Shown: piece by piece, positions 1 through 7,979 of the stretch
Layout: every line of letters begins with the position of its first letter
Numbering within the stretch: the stretch's first letter is position 1
Source: Phoronis ovalis
Taxonomy: Eukaryota > Phoronida > Phoronidae
NCBI GenBank assembly: GCA_028565635.1
Contig: JAOXYB010054090.1
Span: 1-11,343, forward strand
Direction of reading: 5' to 3'
Length of the DNA stretch: 11,343 nt
The notes under the pieces: model-generated
Database searches by the model: none
Told to the model about the DNA's origin: nothing
The model's input: only the letters and a program-made list of their open reading frames with translations
Position numbers and translations under genes: made by a program

Positions 1-1513
1 ACTAGTATTTACATAAATAACAATAAGAAATATATACATGAAACAATAAAAAATTTGAAAAAGCTTTGTCATAACACCATACGCAATAGAAGTAATACAG
101 CAACAATGGCGGATCTTGCCCTCCTGTCATCCAGGTGTTTTGACTAAAGCGCCACCACAGTTTACATTACGAAAACGCGGTATTGGAACAGGTACAATCA
201 GACACTCCTAGGCAACATAATTGGTACCACTCATTAGAGCTTTGGTAGTTATTAATGAAGAGAGAACATAACACAGCAAATAAATGCTGGTAACATTGTC
301 ACAGCTACAATACAAAAACTACAACAAAATCTATCCAAAAAAAATAATGACAACATGTTTCCATTTTATTGTTAATAGATTTATTTAAATCAGTATTAAC
401 TAAAATCTTATCAAAACAACAAAAGCATGAATTCAAATGATCATGTCACTACATGTATTGACCTGTGCCTTTTTAAGCAGAGGGCAAGAAATGTTTTCAT
501 TTGATTCAGCACGGTTTGAGCTGTTTCTCCCTCCCTCACCCCAAAAACATTTTACCCTCCCAGCCTCCACTTTTTTAAAATTTGAATAGATTTCTTAGCT
601 TGGAAATAGAAATATTATAGTTCTTTAGCACATGCCTAAGCTTTAATTCCTACCTCCATCCAAATATGCAACAACACAAGTTTCAATGTAAATTACTCAT
701 GATACCCCACTTACTGCATGCATTGGAAACAGGCATTATATTTTTGGACTTAACTAAACCATAAAATTAAAATGTTTAAACCATTTTTCAATGCTATATG
801 TCTGTAGTGACAGTAATGCAGGGCACTCAGGTGCTAATTTCTGTTTTTGAATAAAGTAGGAAAAATGCAAAATAGGAATATATTGGCAAATGACCATACA
901 TCCGTCAGCAGGAAAGCAACGTTTGCTTTTGTTGCTCAGTGAAGATGTATTGATTTTTATATACATTTATCAATTTCAGTTTTCTTGACTGAGATAAAAA
1001 CTAGTATAAAGGCCAATATGGTGCAGCTGTTAACTTTTTAGCTTCAAAGAAGGAAGAATCCTGACTTTGTTATTTTTGTCATTCAAAATGATTATGGCAT
1101 TAATGTAACTATGTGCAAAAACCTCATATGTGAGTGAAAGCTTACAGGATTTGAGTGAAATACATCAGAAAGACGTTTGTAACTGGACTAAGAATGTTGA
1201 AGTGTCGGGAAGTGCAGCAATAACAATGTCCACAATGTCTACACTCAAAATGAACATATCATTAAAATATGCGTGTCTTAATATTTCACACATTTTTCTC
1301 TCTTGACAATATAATTTTAATTATTAAAATTATTGACATATATCATATTGAGATACATTTTATTTTTTGTTATAACCTTGGAATGGTGTTAGACTTTATA
1401 ATACTGTATTTTGGGGGTAAATTAAAACATATGTGTCAGTTAATAATAACTGTTGCACTAAACTAAAGATTTTATGTCATGGGTCATAATTAAACTGACT
1501 TTAAAGTTCTTAC
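1..1513. other. AT-rich intron or downstream flank, no gene recognised
   Basis: Under the minus-strand gene model this lies in the intron that follows the donor at 1512-1513, or further downstream in the gene. I see no exon that joins in phase with the exon at 1514-1615, no RNA gene and no convincing repeat. Short open frames here are AT-rich, low-complexity and have no family resemblance. A start-like context with a short frame of 13 codons occurs on the plus strand at 106, but it stops at once and is not called. Confidence 0.5.
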
Positions 1514-1615
1514 CTGGAAGTTATGTATGATGTGAAGTTTGGAGCTTTCTTTGACAGCTTAGTTGTTCCAGTTGCCATCTTGCCTTTGGCAGTGTCCAAG
1601 CCTTTTCCAAGAGCC
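1514..1615 (-). CDS. Internal coding exon of an unrecognised lysine-rich protein
   Basis: On the minus strand a 102-nt block is bounded by an acceptor (ATTTTAG, AG at 1616-1617) and a near-consensus donor (CCAG/GTAAGAA, GT at 1512-1513). One frame is open throughout: it takes one base to complete a split codon, reads 33 codons, and leaves two bases (AG). The peptide is small-residue and lysine rich, containing ALGKGLDTAKGKM near its start and SKKAPNFTSYITS at its end. A methionine in strong Kozak context (AAGATGG) lies inside it, so translation could alternatively start here. The other frames hit a stop in the exon or shortly after it. The incoming phase matches the exon at 2089-2134. I do not recognise the family; no signal peptide or membrane segment is visible. 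The coding status is inferred from splice sites and phase. Confidence 0.5.
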
Positions 1616-2088
1616 CTAAAATAATAAGAGTGATAATTGCAAAATTAATAACATTGTTTCTACTAGTTAATAACTTACTGGAAAACTTGGCATTAAAAAG
1701 CACAAAGTAGCAGCAGAGAACGAGACATGGAGATACACTACATACTTGAAGAACAACTACTATATACTTGAAGAACAAGGAAGTTTGCACAAAAGTGAAC
1801 ACATAAAAATTGCATGAACTAAAATTAGGATTTTTCATTGTCATAAGATATCCAACCTGAAGGAAGGGCTACTTAACTCCGAAAATAAAGTTATGTCCTT
1901 ATCTTTGTGTCATTTATGCTAAACATATGATAGCAGGTACAGGTATACAATCCCTTTCCTTATTCACACCTACACAGGACAAGGAGTGCTAACCATGTTT
2001 TCTACATATATATATTCTAAAACAAAATCTCTGCTACCAATCAGTGTAAATAACTAACAAAATATTTCATCCCGGGAAGACATCTTAC
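1616..2088 (-). other. Predicted intron between the 2089 and 1615 exons
   Basis: This 473-bp stretch starts, on the minus strand, with GTAAGATG and ends with a T-rich ATTATTTTAG acceptor, as expected for an intron. It is AT-rich and contains no other recognisable feature. An open frame that reads from it into the exon below (1521-1844) crosses the acceptor and uses a different frame from the exon, so it is treated as chance. Confidence 0.4.
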
Positions 2089-2126
2089 CGCTTAAGATAG
2101 TGTTGAACACCATGTTTTCTTTTCAT
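2089..2126 (-). CDS. Short exon with candidate start codon of the same gene
   Basis: On the minus strand an ATG at 2126-2124, with A at -3, opens a frame of 12 codons plus two bases and reaches a good donor (GCG/GTAAGATG, GT at 2088-2087). The two leftover bases (CG) plus the first base of the next exon make an arginine codon, so the join is in phase and continues without a stop. The start of the protein would read MKRKHGVQHYLK, strongly basic. The exon probably begins at 2134 or 2131, where CAG acceptors lie (AACAG then CAG), though the pyrimidine tract before them is poor. Upstream in-frame sequence is open only back to a TGA eight bases before the likely exon edge. The protein family is unrecognised; the exon could equally be internal if an upstream coding exon feeds it. 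Confidence 0.42.
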
Positions 2127-2134
2127 TTTAACTG

Positions 2135-3913
2135 CTGTTCATAAGGTAGTTTAAAGCACTAATATTTATTGTTTTAATTGCAATTGTAATGTTCTGAACA
2201 TACAGTTCAAACATTATTTCCAATCTGGACACGGTCCCTGCATCTTTTTACTTTATAAACAAGCAAAAATAGCCTGAGTCACTAATTATTACAAGTGAAC
2301 TGAAACCTTGTCAAGTGAGGTACATAATTTATAATTATTTCTGTCAGCATGATGTAGCATTTTAACCAACAACACAATGAGAGGACAAAAAGTATATGAC
2401 TACTTTAACTAAATGATAATTTGGGATAAAGTACTATGAATACATTTTAAAAAGAAACAGTTTAGTAAACAGCAGATCATAAGTGATCATATCCTCTTTC
2501 ATTACATCATGCAAAATAAACAGTAACCAATGACCTCACTAGCATGTATGCTAACAAGTGTGTACAAAATAAGCATAAGAATCTACTAAACAAATGGCGA
2601 ATATTCATAACAAAGGGAAAGGTGATCATTGTTCTCAGCTTTACATTGTTGGTTTTAGGGTTACAGCAGAGATTCTCCTACAACATGAAACATCCCAATG
2701 TGTTTAAAAACATAGATAATGAAGTCCATTTCTGCACGTAACGTCACTGACTGAAATTCAAGAAAATAGTATTAGTAATCTGTTTTATAATAGTTATTTT
2801 CTTGCAACGCATGTTAATTAGCAAAACTTGACAGTGTGTCTTTTTACAAATCTATCTTCTTGAAAAAATAATTAGTTATGGTGACTTTTACTTTCAGATA
2901 ATTATACAAAATAGCAAAAGTACTTAATGACATTTCTGTATTTATAAGGACAATAAATAGAACTATGAAGATTCTGAACTATTTAGCAAAATGAAATTAT
3001 AACATTTACAAGTGTACTAAGTGAGCTAGTTTGCAAAAATAAAGTTAAAAGATCTATAATATGTTATTATAAACATCTATATATGGATCTATATATACAG
3101 ACCCCAGATTGCGCACAACAAATTATTAGTCATCAACTTACAACAATAACTTGCCTCTATCTAAACTAGTGTTTACAAACTGATCCTACTTTTACCAAAA
3201 ACTGGGCACACATGCTAAGATTTATTTTTTGTGAAAAACACATTAATCTATTAGAATTTACAATGAATTTATTTCTGGCATGATTTTTCCATGTCAAAAA
3301 CAAAAACATTGATTAAAGAATTAAAAAAACAAAACAAAAACACTTTGAATTTGCTTGCTTTCTGCTGCGTCTACAGTTTCTAAATACAACTTTCTAAATT
3401 CCAATTGCTCTTACTGAATGGCATTTTCCCATCTTTTCCTAGGGCTGACTCTATTTATAACACCCATTGTCGCCTCCATTGTGGCTTCCATGTCTTCCTT
3501 GCTTCGCTAATCACAGTTCAATTAATATCCAGGGATGAGCAGTTCTGTTTTAAAGCAGTAATTAAGAATATAGGATTCTTTGCTGCACTCATTACTGGGC
3601 AACATATGTTGTAATTGAGATGTTCAAGCATACTACACTCTTGTCTGTATGACTCTCATTCTTACTGCACATGCAAGGTTGTTACTAATTAGAATATATA
3701 TGCATAGAAACGGAAGTTCTAGAAAATTAATTGCATCAGGAAAGTAATAAGACTTCTATGTAAGCTAGTATAAGATGTATTCTTTAATTAGCTTGGCACT
3801 TAAAATAGGATGAATGTATTTAAGGCTGATGTTACTAGATGAAGTACCACAGTGAAGTAAACAATTACTGAGGATTCCAGGGATATTGTCATTCATGTAC
3901 ACTATATATTGTT
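2135..3913. other. Long intron-like stretch, mostly featureless
   Basis: About 1.8 kb of AT-rich sequence inside the predicted first intron of the minus-strand gene. A small duplication of an ATCTATATATGG-like unit lies near 3075-3100. A locally less AT-rich patch at about 3415-3540 holds a weak exon candidate on the minus strand (3464-3506), described under findings. No RNA gene and no transposase-like frame is visible. Confidence 0.45.
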
Positions 3914-4215
3914 GCCGTCCCATGGGCCCCCTTTTTCCAGCCTCCACTTTTACTATGGGGTACATTTTCACATTTACTTAACACTTTCTTACAAGAACTG
4001 TGCTTTCTACAAATAAATATAAACTTTGGGTTATATATTTTTAATAAATCATTATTGGGTGCAAATATCCTGTAAACTGTTTAGTCAGGGTATTTACTTT
4101 TGGGTGACTGTATATTTTAAAAGATTTTTTCACAATGGGTATATATATTTGGAATGCTGTTTTTACGAGGGGAGTAAGGATTTTTTAGCTTAGGCCTCAC
4201 ACCCCCACCAATTTT
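3914..4215. repeat. Dispersed repeat, copy A (diverged)
   Basis: The two ends of this segment match the ends of the segment at 9910-10355 in the same orientation. The shared left end is GCC(N)CCCATGGG followed by a C/T run and CAG. The shared right end runs from a TTTGGAA...GC block through GGCCTCACACCC to CCACCAATTTT. The middles are strongly diverged and differ in length (about 300 against 450 bp), as expected for old copies of one family with indels. Recurrent ACCATGGGG-like words occur in both. On the minus strand some short open stretches remain (for example GGGVRPKLKNPYSP), but no domain is recognisable. The family and its termini are unknown; the duplication itself is directly visible. 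Confidence 0.6.
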
Positions 4216-4683
4216 AAGAATCTCCGAGCCCAGGATATAGTCCAGGGATTTAAGACTACCTAGTAACTGGTTGTGAATGGAATTAATATGAAAACAATGC
4301 CCAACTTGAAGCACCAGGTTACACACACACACACACAAATAAAAATGATTAGCCTCTGGACAATAGCCCACTATAAATTTTTACATTTATTTACATAAAA
4401 AAGCTCAATTTTGGAAGTTTCATGCTATTTTAAGATGTTTATTTTTTTACCACTAAGTGACCTTATAACTCATATGTCCAGTTCTTCCTTACTGGGGATA
4501 TCACATGTCAAACCACAAGACTGTAGTACCAGTAGTTCTTGAATCATTACAATCTCTTTTCTGTAGGAATTGGGTAAAATCTACTTTTGACCCTTAAAAG
4601 ACCAGAAAAATTATTAAAATGATCTTTGTATAGCCTGATTATATCACTTTCGAATGACAGACAATTTTAGGATTTTCACTTAC
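4216..4683. other. Intron-like stretch with a short CA microsatellite
   Basis: A run of CA dinucleotides lies at about 4321-4337. The rest is AT-rich sequence with no gene, RNA or clear repeat that I can support. Confidence 0.5.
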
Positions 4684-4707
4684 TGACCTCAAGTTGACCT
4701 CTGACCC
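4684..4707 (-). promoter_or_regulatory. Cluster of three nuclear-receptor half sites
   Basis: Three TGACCY hexamers on the plus strand (TGACCT at 4684, TGACCT at 4695, TGACCC at 4702) read on the minus strand as RGGTCA half sites. The first two are spaced five bases apart and the last two one base apart, i.e. a DR5 and a DR1 arrangement sharing one half site. DR1 and DR5 are known layouts for RXR-type heterodimer receptors. Function is inference only; such words also occur by descent within repeats. Confidence 0.35.
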
Positions 4708-5593
4708 CATTTTTGTATGTTCCCTAACACTGAGTCCATACCTCAAGTTTGACACCTGCAGCTCTAAGCATTTCGAAGATATCAAGGTTTGAAATCAGAA
4801 TAAAAAAAACAGAAAAAATGTACAATCTCAATAGGTTGCACCTGCAGTAAATATCAGTTTAGAGGAGTAGGAGATTATTACAAAAATTATCAGGTTGGGA
4901 GATCTTCAAGGGCCATGTATTACCAAACTAGTCAACTGACTCAGACCCTATGTTCATCTGATGACTAAAATAATTATCATATTTCATAACTGAACAGATA
5001 TGATAATATATGAACATACTTCTTGAACTATTTCAAATATGCATTTTAAATTACAGCGTTAAGAAATGAAGGATATTATTATTTTCCTTCCATTTCTCAG
5101 CTTCCTTTGGTTACTCCACAAAGTTCTGTATGGAATGTTCATCTAGAGGCATTGACAAAACAGCTGAGTCTACCAGAATTAGTGTTAAACAATTAATTAA
5201 CCTATTTTATTGGATAGTAGTTAGTCTGGTTAAAATAAGTTTAATATGGATAGTAGAGCTGAAAGCTGAATTGAATCCACTGTCAGAAGGGGAATTTCAG
5301 TGCCATCTTGGTTTATTGTTGGGTGAATCTGTTGTTATGTCCTCTGGTTTGGGAATGGCAGATTGAAGGGTAATGATATGTACAACTTGTCACCTGTACG
5401 GAAGTTTTGATGAGTCAAAGAAACATACCACCTGAGTTTCTCATTATTATTAAAAATAGGAACATTTTCCATTAAAATGTCTCTAACAACTAGACAGAAT
5501 GGTTTCCCATACTGACATTTGCACATTTGAACTGAATTTTCAAAATATCTCAGACATAATTACTAGATCAAAGACCTAAGTTTTTAATAGCAG
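4708..5593. other. Intron-like stretch, no gene recognised
   Basis: AT-rich sequence. A good plus-strand acceptor-like polypyrimidine tract ending in TTTCTCAG lies at about 5082-5100, followed by a 78-codon open frame at 5130-5366. The frame has no recognisable family and no partner exon, so it is not called a gene. Confidence 0.45.
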
Positions 5594-5602
5594 GTCAAAC
5601 AG
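5594..5602. repeat. Left 9-bp target-site duplication of element 1
   Basis: GTCAAACAG directly precedes the left inverted terminus. GTCAAACTG at 5986-5994 directly follows the right terminus, with one mismatch in nine. Confidence 0.65.
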
Positions 5603-5985
5603 TAATCCTGGTTTGTGACATTTGGCTACGTTTTTTGATAATCTGACATGGGAGGCGACAGCGAAACATTCATTGAACCTATCATAGTCATTTTCTCTGA
5701 GTCGTCAACACACAAGGGGTTCATTTTACACATGTGTGAACGATACTCTTGGTAGAAGAACATTTCATTGACAGAGATAGCTTTTGTGATTTATTGTGTG
5801 CATGCCCACTAGGGGGTGACTATAGAAGTAGTTGATGGACAGAAAATATCCAAATGATATTTGAACTCGAGCGGTAGGAATTACTCCACTGTAATTGATA
5901 TGGTAGACTTCACGACTTATCGGTTATCACCTTACACGTCAGATTATCAAGGGCAGAGCAAGAAGAATGTCATGAACCAGGACTA
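5603..5985. mobile_element. Older non-autonomous DNA transposon, element 1, 9-bp TSD
   Basis: A 383-bp element with inverted ends. The left end reads TAATCCTGGTTTGTGACATT and the right end, reverse-complemented, reads TAGTCCTGGTTCATGACATT; both arms reach a shared TTGATAATCTGAC about 35-48 bases in. The same terminal words occur in the neighbouring element at 6004-6813, and an interior TAATTCCTACC block is also shared, so both belong to one family. It is flanked by 9-bp duplications that differ at one position. It has no coding capacity. Nine-base duplications are typical of Mutator-like elements and are also known for some Merlin and Rehavkus elements, so superfamily assignment is inference. 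Greater divergence between its ends suggests it is older than element 2. Confidence 0.75.
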
Positions 5986-5994
5986 GTCAAACTG
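5986..5994. repeat. Right 9-bp target-site duplication of element 1
   Basis: GTCAAACTG follows the right end of element 1 and matches 5594-5602 at eight of nine positions. It abuts the left duplication of element 2 with no base between. Confidence 0.65.
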
Positions 5995-6003
5995 CTGTGA
6001 AAG
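5995..6003. repeat. Left 9-bp target-site duplication of element 2
   Basis: CTGTGAAAG precedes the left terminus of element 2 and is repeated exactly at 6814-6822 after its right terminus. Confidence 0.85.
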
Positions 6004-6813
6004 TAGTCCTGGTTCATGATGTTTTGCACTAGCTTTTAATAATCTGACTTGTGAGCTGTGTAAACAGTTATGGTAACTTATATAGCCGCTTACAGTGAAA
6101 GTGGCCCAAGCTTCGAAATCTATATAATTCCTACCTAATGAGTTCATATATTACCGTCCAGATACTCTCTGATTAGCCAACGTTAATTCCCACAACTCAT
6201 ATCACCATTTGCAGCAACGGTACAGGCACACACGAACAAATTGCAAAACCAAAATTCTTTTCAAGAACTCGTCCATCATCTTTACTTCAAAATAGCATTT
6301 GCGCATGCGTTAAATAACGCCATCTGCCAGACTAGTGAAGTCAACATTGCGAGTAAAGAGTACCCGAGAAAGCATGCTACTTCTAAAGCTTCTTCTATGT
6401 ACGCGGATCCACATTTCAGAATGCGATATAAAAGCGTACTCTCGGTTTTCGACTTCTATGTCTCGTAATGTTGACTTCACTAGTCCGGCAGATGGCATTA
6501 TTCAACGCATGCGCAAACGCTAATTTTGAAGTGAAGACGACGGATGAGTTCTTGAAAAGCATTTTGGTTTTTGCAATTTGTTCGTGTGTGCCTGTACCGT
6601 TGCTGCAAATGGTGATATGAGTTGTGGGAATTAACATTGGCTAATCAGAGAGTGTCTGGATGGTGATATATGAACTCGTTAGGTAGGAATTACACAGATT
6701 TCAAAGCTTGGGCCACTTTCACTGTAATCGGCTATATAAGTTACCATGACAGTTTGCACAGCTCACAAGTCAGATTATTAAGAGCTAGTGCAAAACATCA
6801 TGAACCAGGACTA
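6004..6813. mobile_element. Foldback non-autonomous DNA transposon, element 2, Mutator-like
   Basis: An 810-bp element made almost wholly of two inverted arms: 6004-6353 and 6462-6813, about 93% identical (I count 23 mismatches and 2 single-base indels over about 350 bp), around a 108-bp centre. It starts TAGTCCTGGTTCATGATG and ends with the complement. An exact 9-bp duplication (CTGTGAAAG) flanks it, so both ends are well defined. No transposase is encoded; open frames found inside read the two arms in opposite directions and give near-identical peptides, as expected from a palindrome rather than from genes. Long inverted arms plus a 9-bp duplication fit a Mutator-like foldback element; Merlin or Rehavkus are alternatives. 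Each arm holds a GCGCATGCG palindrome and the centre holds a TATA-box-like word. Confidence 0.88.
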
Positions 6814-6822
6814 CTGTGAAAG
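6814..6822. repeat. Right 9-bp target-site duplication of element 2
   Basis: CTGTGAAAG is identical to 5995-6003 and sits immediately after the right terminus, which fixes the element boundary. Confidence 0.85.
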
Positions 6823-6963
6823 AAGCCAGGGTTCCATTCAGCCTATAGATACATGTATAAATGTTACCTATTATTTGCCCTGCTAAAATAAGCTAATATA
6901 TATGGTACATTCCTTAACTGCATTTTAAGCCAAGGTCTACGTTATAGCCATATAGGGACCGTA

Positions 6964-7068
6964 CGTCAGTTCACAGTCAGCTAGTTCAAAAAGTTGTTAT
7001 ATTAGTTAAATAAATAATTTATTTAACTAATATAACAACTTTTTGAGCCAGCTGACTGTGCGTCAGTT
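6964..7068. mobile_element. 89-bp hairpin MITE with 8-bp TSD, hAT-like
   Basis: The core at 6972-7060 is a near-perfect palindrome: two 44-nt arms around a single central base at 7016, with only two mismatched pairs. It begins CACAGTCAGCT and ends AGCTGACTGTG. The exact octamer CGTCAGTT lies on both sides (6964-6971 and 7061-7068), giving an 8-bp target-site duplication. Eight-base duplications with short CA-starting inverted ends fit hAT-type elements, but P and other superfamilies also make 8-bp duplications. Such an almost loopless palindrome would form a strong hairpin in RNA or cruciform in DNA. There is no coding capacity. Confidence 0.8.
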
Positions 7069-7609
7069 CAATAACATGTTTTAAAGACTCATCCGGTTTC
7101 ATTATTCATACCTTCTAGGTCTAGCATAAAATTTGAATAGGAAAGTATATTAATATACAAGCACTTCCCCAGAATATACTTATATAGATACATACTTAAG
7201 ACTTGGTTGAAAATCCTTGTAAAGTTTGCATGTTTGTCAATAAAACACGTGCAAACAAACACAATGGCGATCGATTTTCTAAATATCTATCTTTTTCAGT
7301 TTTTGCATAGACATGCAACAGAATGAATAATCATCTGTACCCTCACATTACAAGAACCATTACAACCAATGATTCAATAGGAACAAATTCAAACGGTAAT
7401 ACAGCACAGGAATAGGCAAACAGGGACTGACGAAAAAAAGAGTCAAGTGAGAGTGAAGGAGACCAGTGAATCCGGAAATTGCAAACAAAAGAACCTTGCA
7501 AGTTCATTAATAACAGCAGCACAAAAGCTCAGAAGCGGGCTATTAGCGAAGGACTATTTTCGAACGATTTACAGCAGGAAAATCATTTTAATATTTAAAG
7601 AGTTCTTAC
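7069..7609. other. Intron-like stretch next to the first exon
   Basis: This is the 5' end of the predicted first intron of the minus-strand gene, beginning (minus strand) with GTAAGAAC at 7609. It is AT-rich and no other feature is supported. Confidence 0.4.
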
Positions 7610-7679
7610 CGTCTTTTTAGTTTTTAACCACTTCCTCATTTCTCTCTTTCAAGCAATGCGTTTGCGCCATATTGATTTC
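7610..7679 (-). other. Predicted first exon, mainly 5' UTR with upstream ATGs
   Basis: On the minus strand a GACG/GTAAGAAC donor (GT at 7609-7608) ends a block that lies just downstream of CCAAT and CRE motifs. The transcription start is not determined, so the right edge is approximate. Two ATGs occur. One at 7670 (context AATATGG) opens 17 codons and stops inside the exon. One at 7639 opens MRKWLKTKKT and reaches the donor in phase 0; spliced directly to the 2134 or 2131 acceptor it would stop within a few codons. Either these are upstream frames before the start at 2126, or an unlisted exon lies between. The splice site and promoter context are seen; the transcript is inferred. Confidence 0.4.
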
Positions 7680-7691
7680 TGACGTCATTGG
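7680..7691 (-). promoter_or_regulatory. CRE and overlapping CCAAT box, minus-strand promoter
   Basis: TGACGTCA at 7680-7687 is a perfect palindromic cAMP-response element (CREB/ATF site). CCAAT on the minus strand at 7691-7687 overlaps its edge by one base. Both lie just upstream of the predicted first exon, the usual position for a housekeeping-type promoter. Confidence 0.5.
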
Positions 7692-7917
7692 GCAAATGGA
7701 AGACAACTCCAGTAACACATCTGTCCGCTACTGGCGCTAGTATTCAATTTTCCATTTTTTTTAAAGTAATATTATTTTTATAGCTTTTAATAATAAAAGT
7801 ATTTTCATAATGTAAATTAAAATTTTACTTTTAATATATATATGTAGAAATAATACTGATTTTATATATTACTAGCAAAAATTAATTAATTTGTTGAAAA
7901 ATATACTAATGTTTTCA
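7692..7917. other. Very AT-rich spacer between divergent transcription units
   Basis: The stretch from about 7741 to 7910 is almost entirely A and T. It separates the minus-strand promoter from the first U1 promoter. Distal U1 enhancer elements could lie here, but I see no recognisable octamer or other site. Confidence 0.4.
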
Positions 7918-7979
7918 GAAACACCTGAATTAGAATAGCTCGCTTACTCTACATATTTCGCAAATGCCACCAGCAAAGC
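7918..7979 (+). promoter_or_regulatory. Proximal promoter (PSE region) of U1 copy 1
   Basis: The 60 bp before the RNA align with those before the second U1 gene (10656-10716). The shared blocks are ACACCTG(A/G)ATT, a GCTCG about 40 bases upstream, TCGCAA about 20 bases upstream, and AAAGC directly before the start. The ACACCTG...GCTCG block at about -59 to -38 sits where animal snRNA genes carry the proximal sequence element that recruits SNAPc. The element is assigned by position and conservation. Confidence 0.6.

Noticed and set aside
106-147. Plus-strand ATGGCGGATCTTGCC in good start context, followed by a CAG/GTG donor-like site
   Set aside because: The frame closes after 13 codons, the donor is weak, and no downstream exon is recognisable.
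754-966. 70-codon minus-strand open frame near the left edge
   Set aside because: There are no good splice sites in phase with the known exon, and no recognisable motif; its composition is as expected for AT-rich noncoding DNA.
1521-1844. 107-codon minus-strand open frame
   Set aside because: It runs across a clear splice acceptor and uses a different frame from the one that matches the exon phase; its intronic part is low-complexity hydrophobic sequence.
4117-4371. 84-codon minus-strand open frame
   Set aside because: It crosses the CA microsatellite and the dispersed repeat. The matching part of the other repeat copy contains stops, so it is not a conserved protein.
5130-5366. 78-codon plus-strand open frame after a good acceptor-like tract
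   Set aside because: There is no recognisable family, no partner exon and no codon-use signal distinct from surrounding AT-rich sequence.
6241-6637. Several open frames on both strands sharing peptides such as FAHALNNAIC
   Set aside because: The similarity arises because the frames lie in opposite arms of the inverted repeat of element 2. They are not separate genes and do not resemble a transposase.
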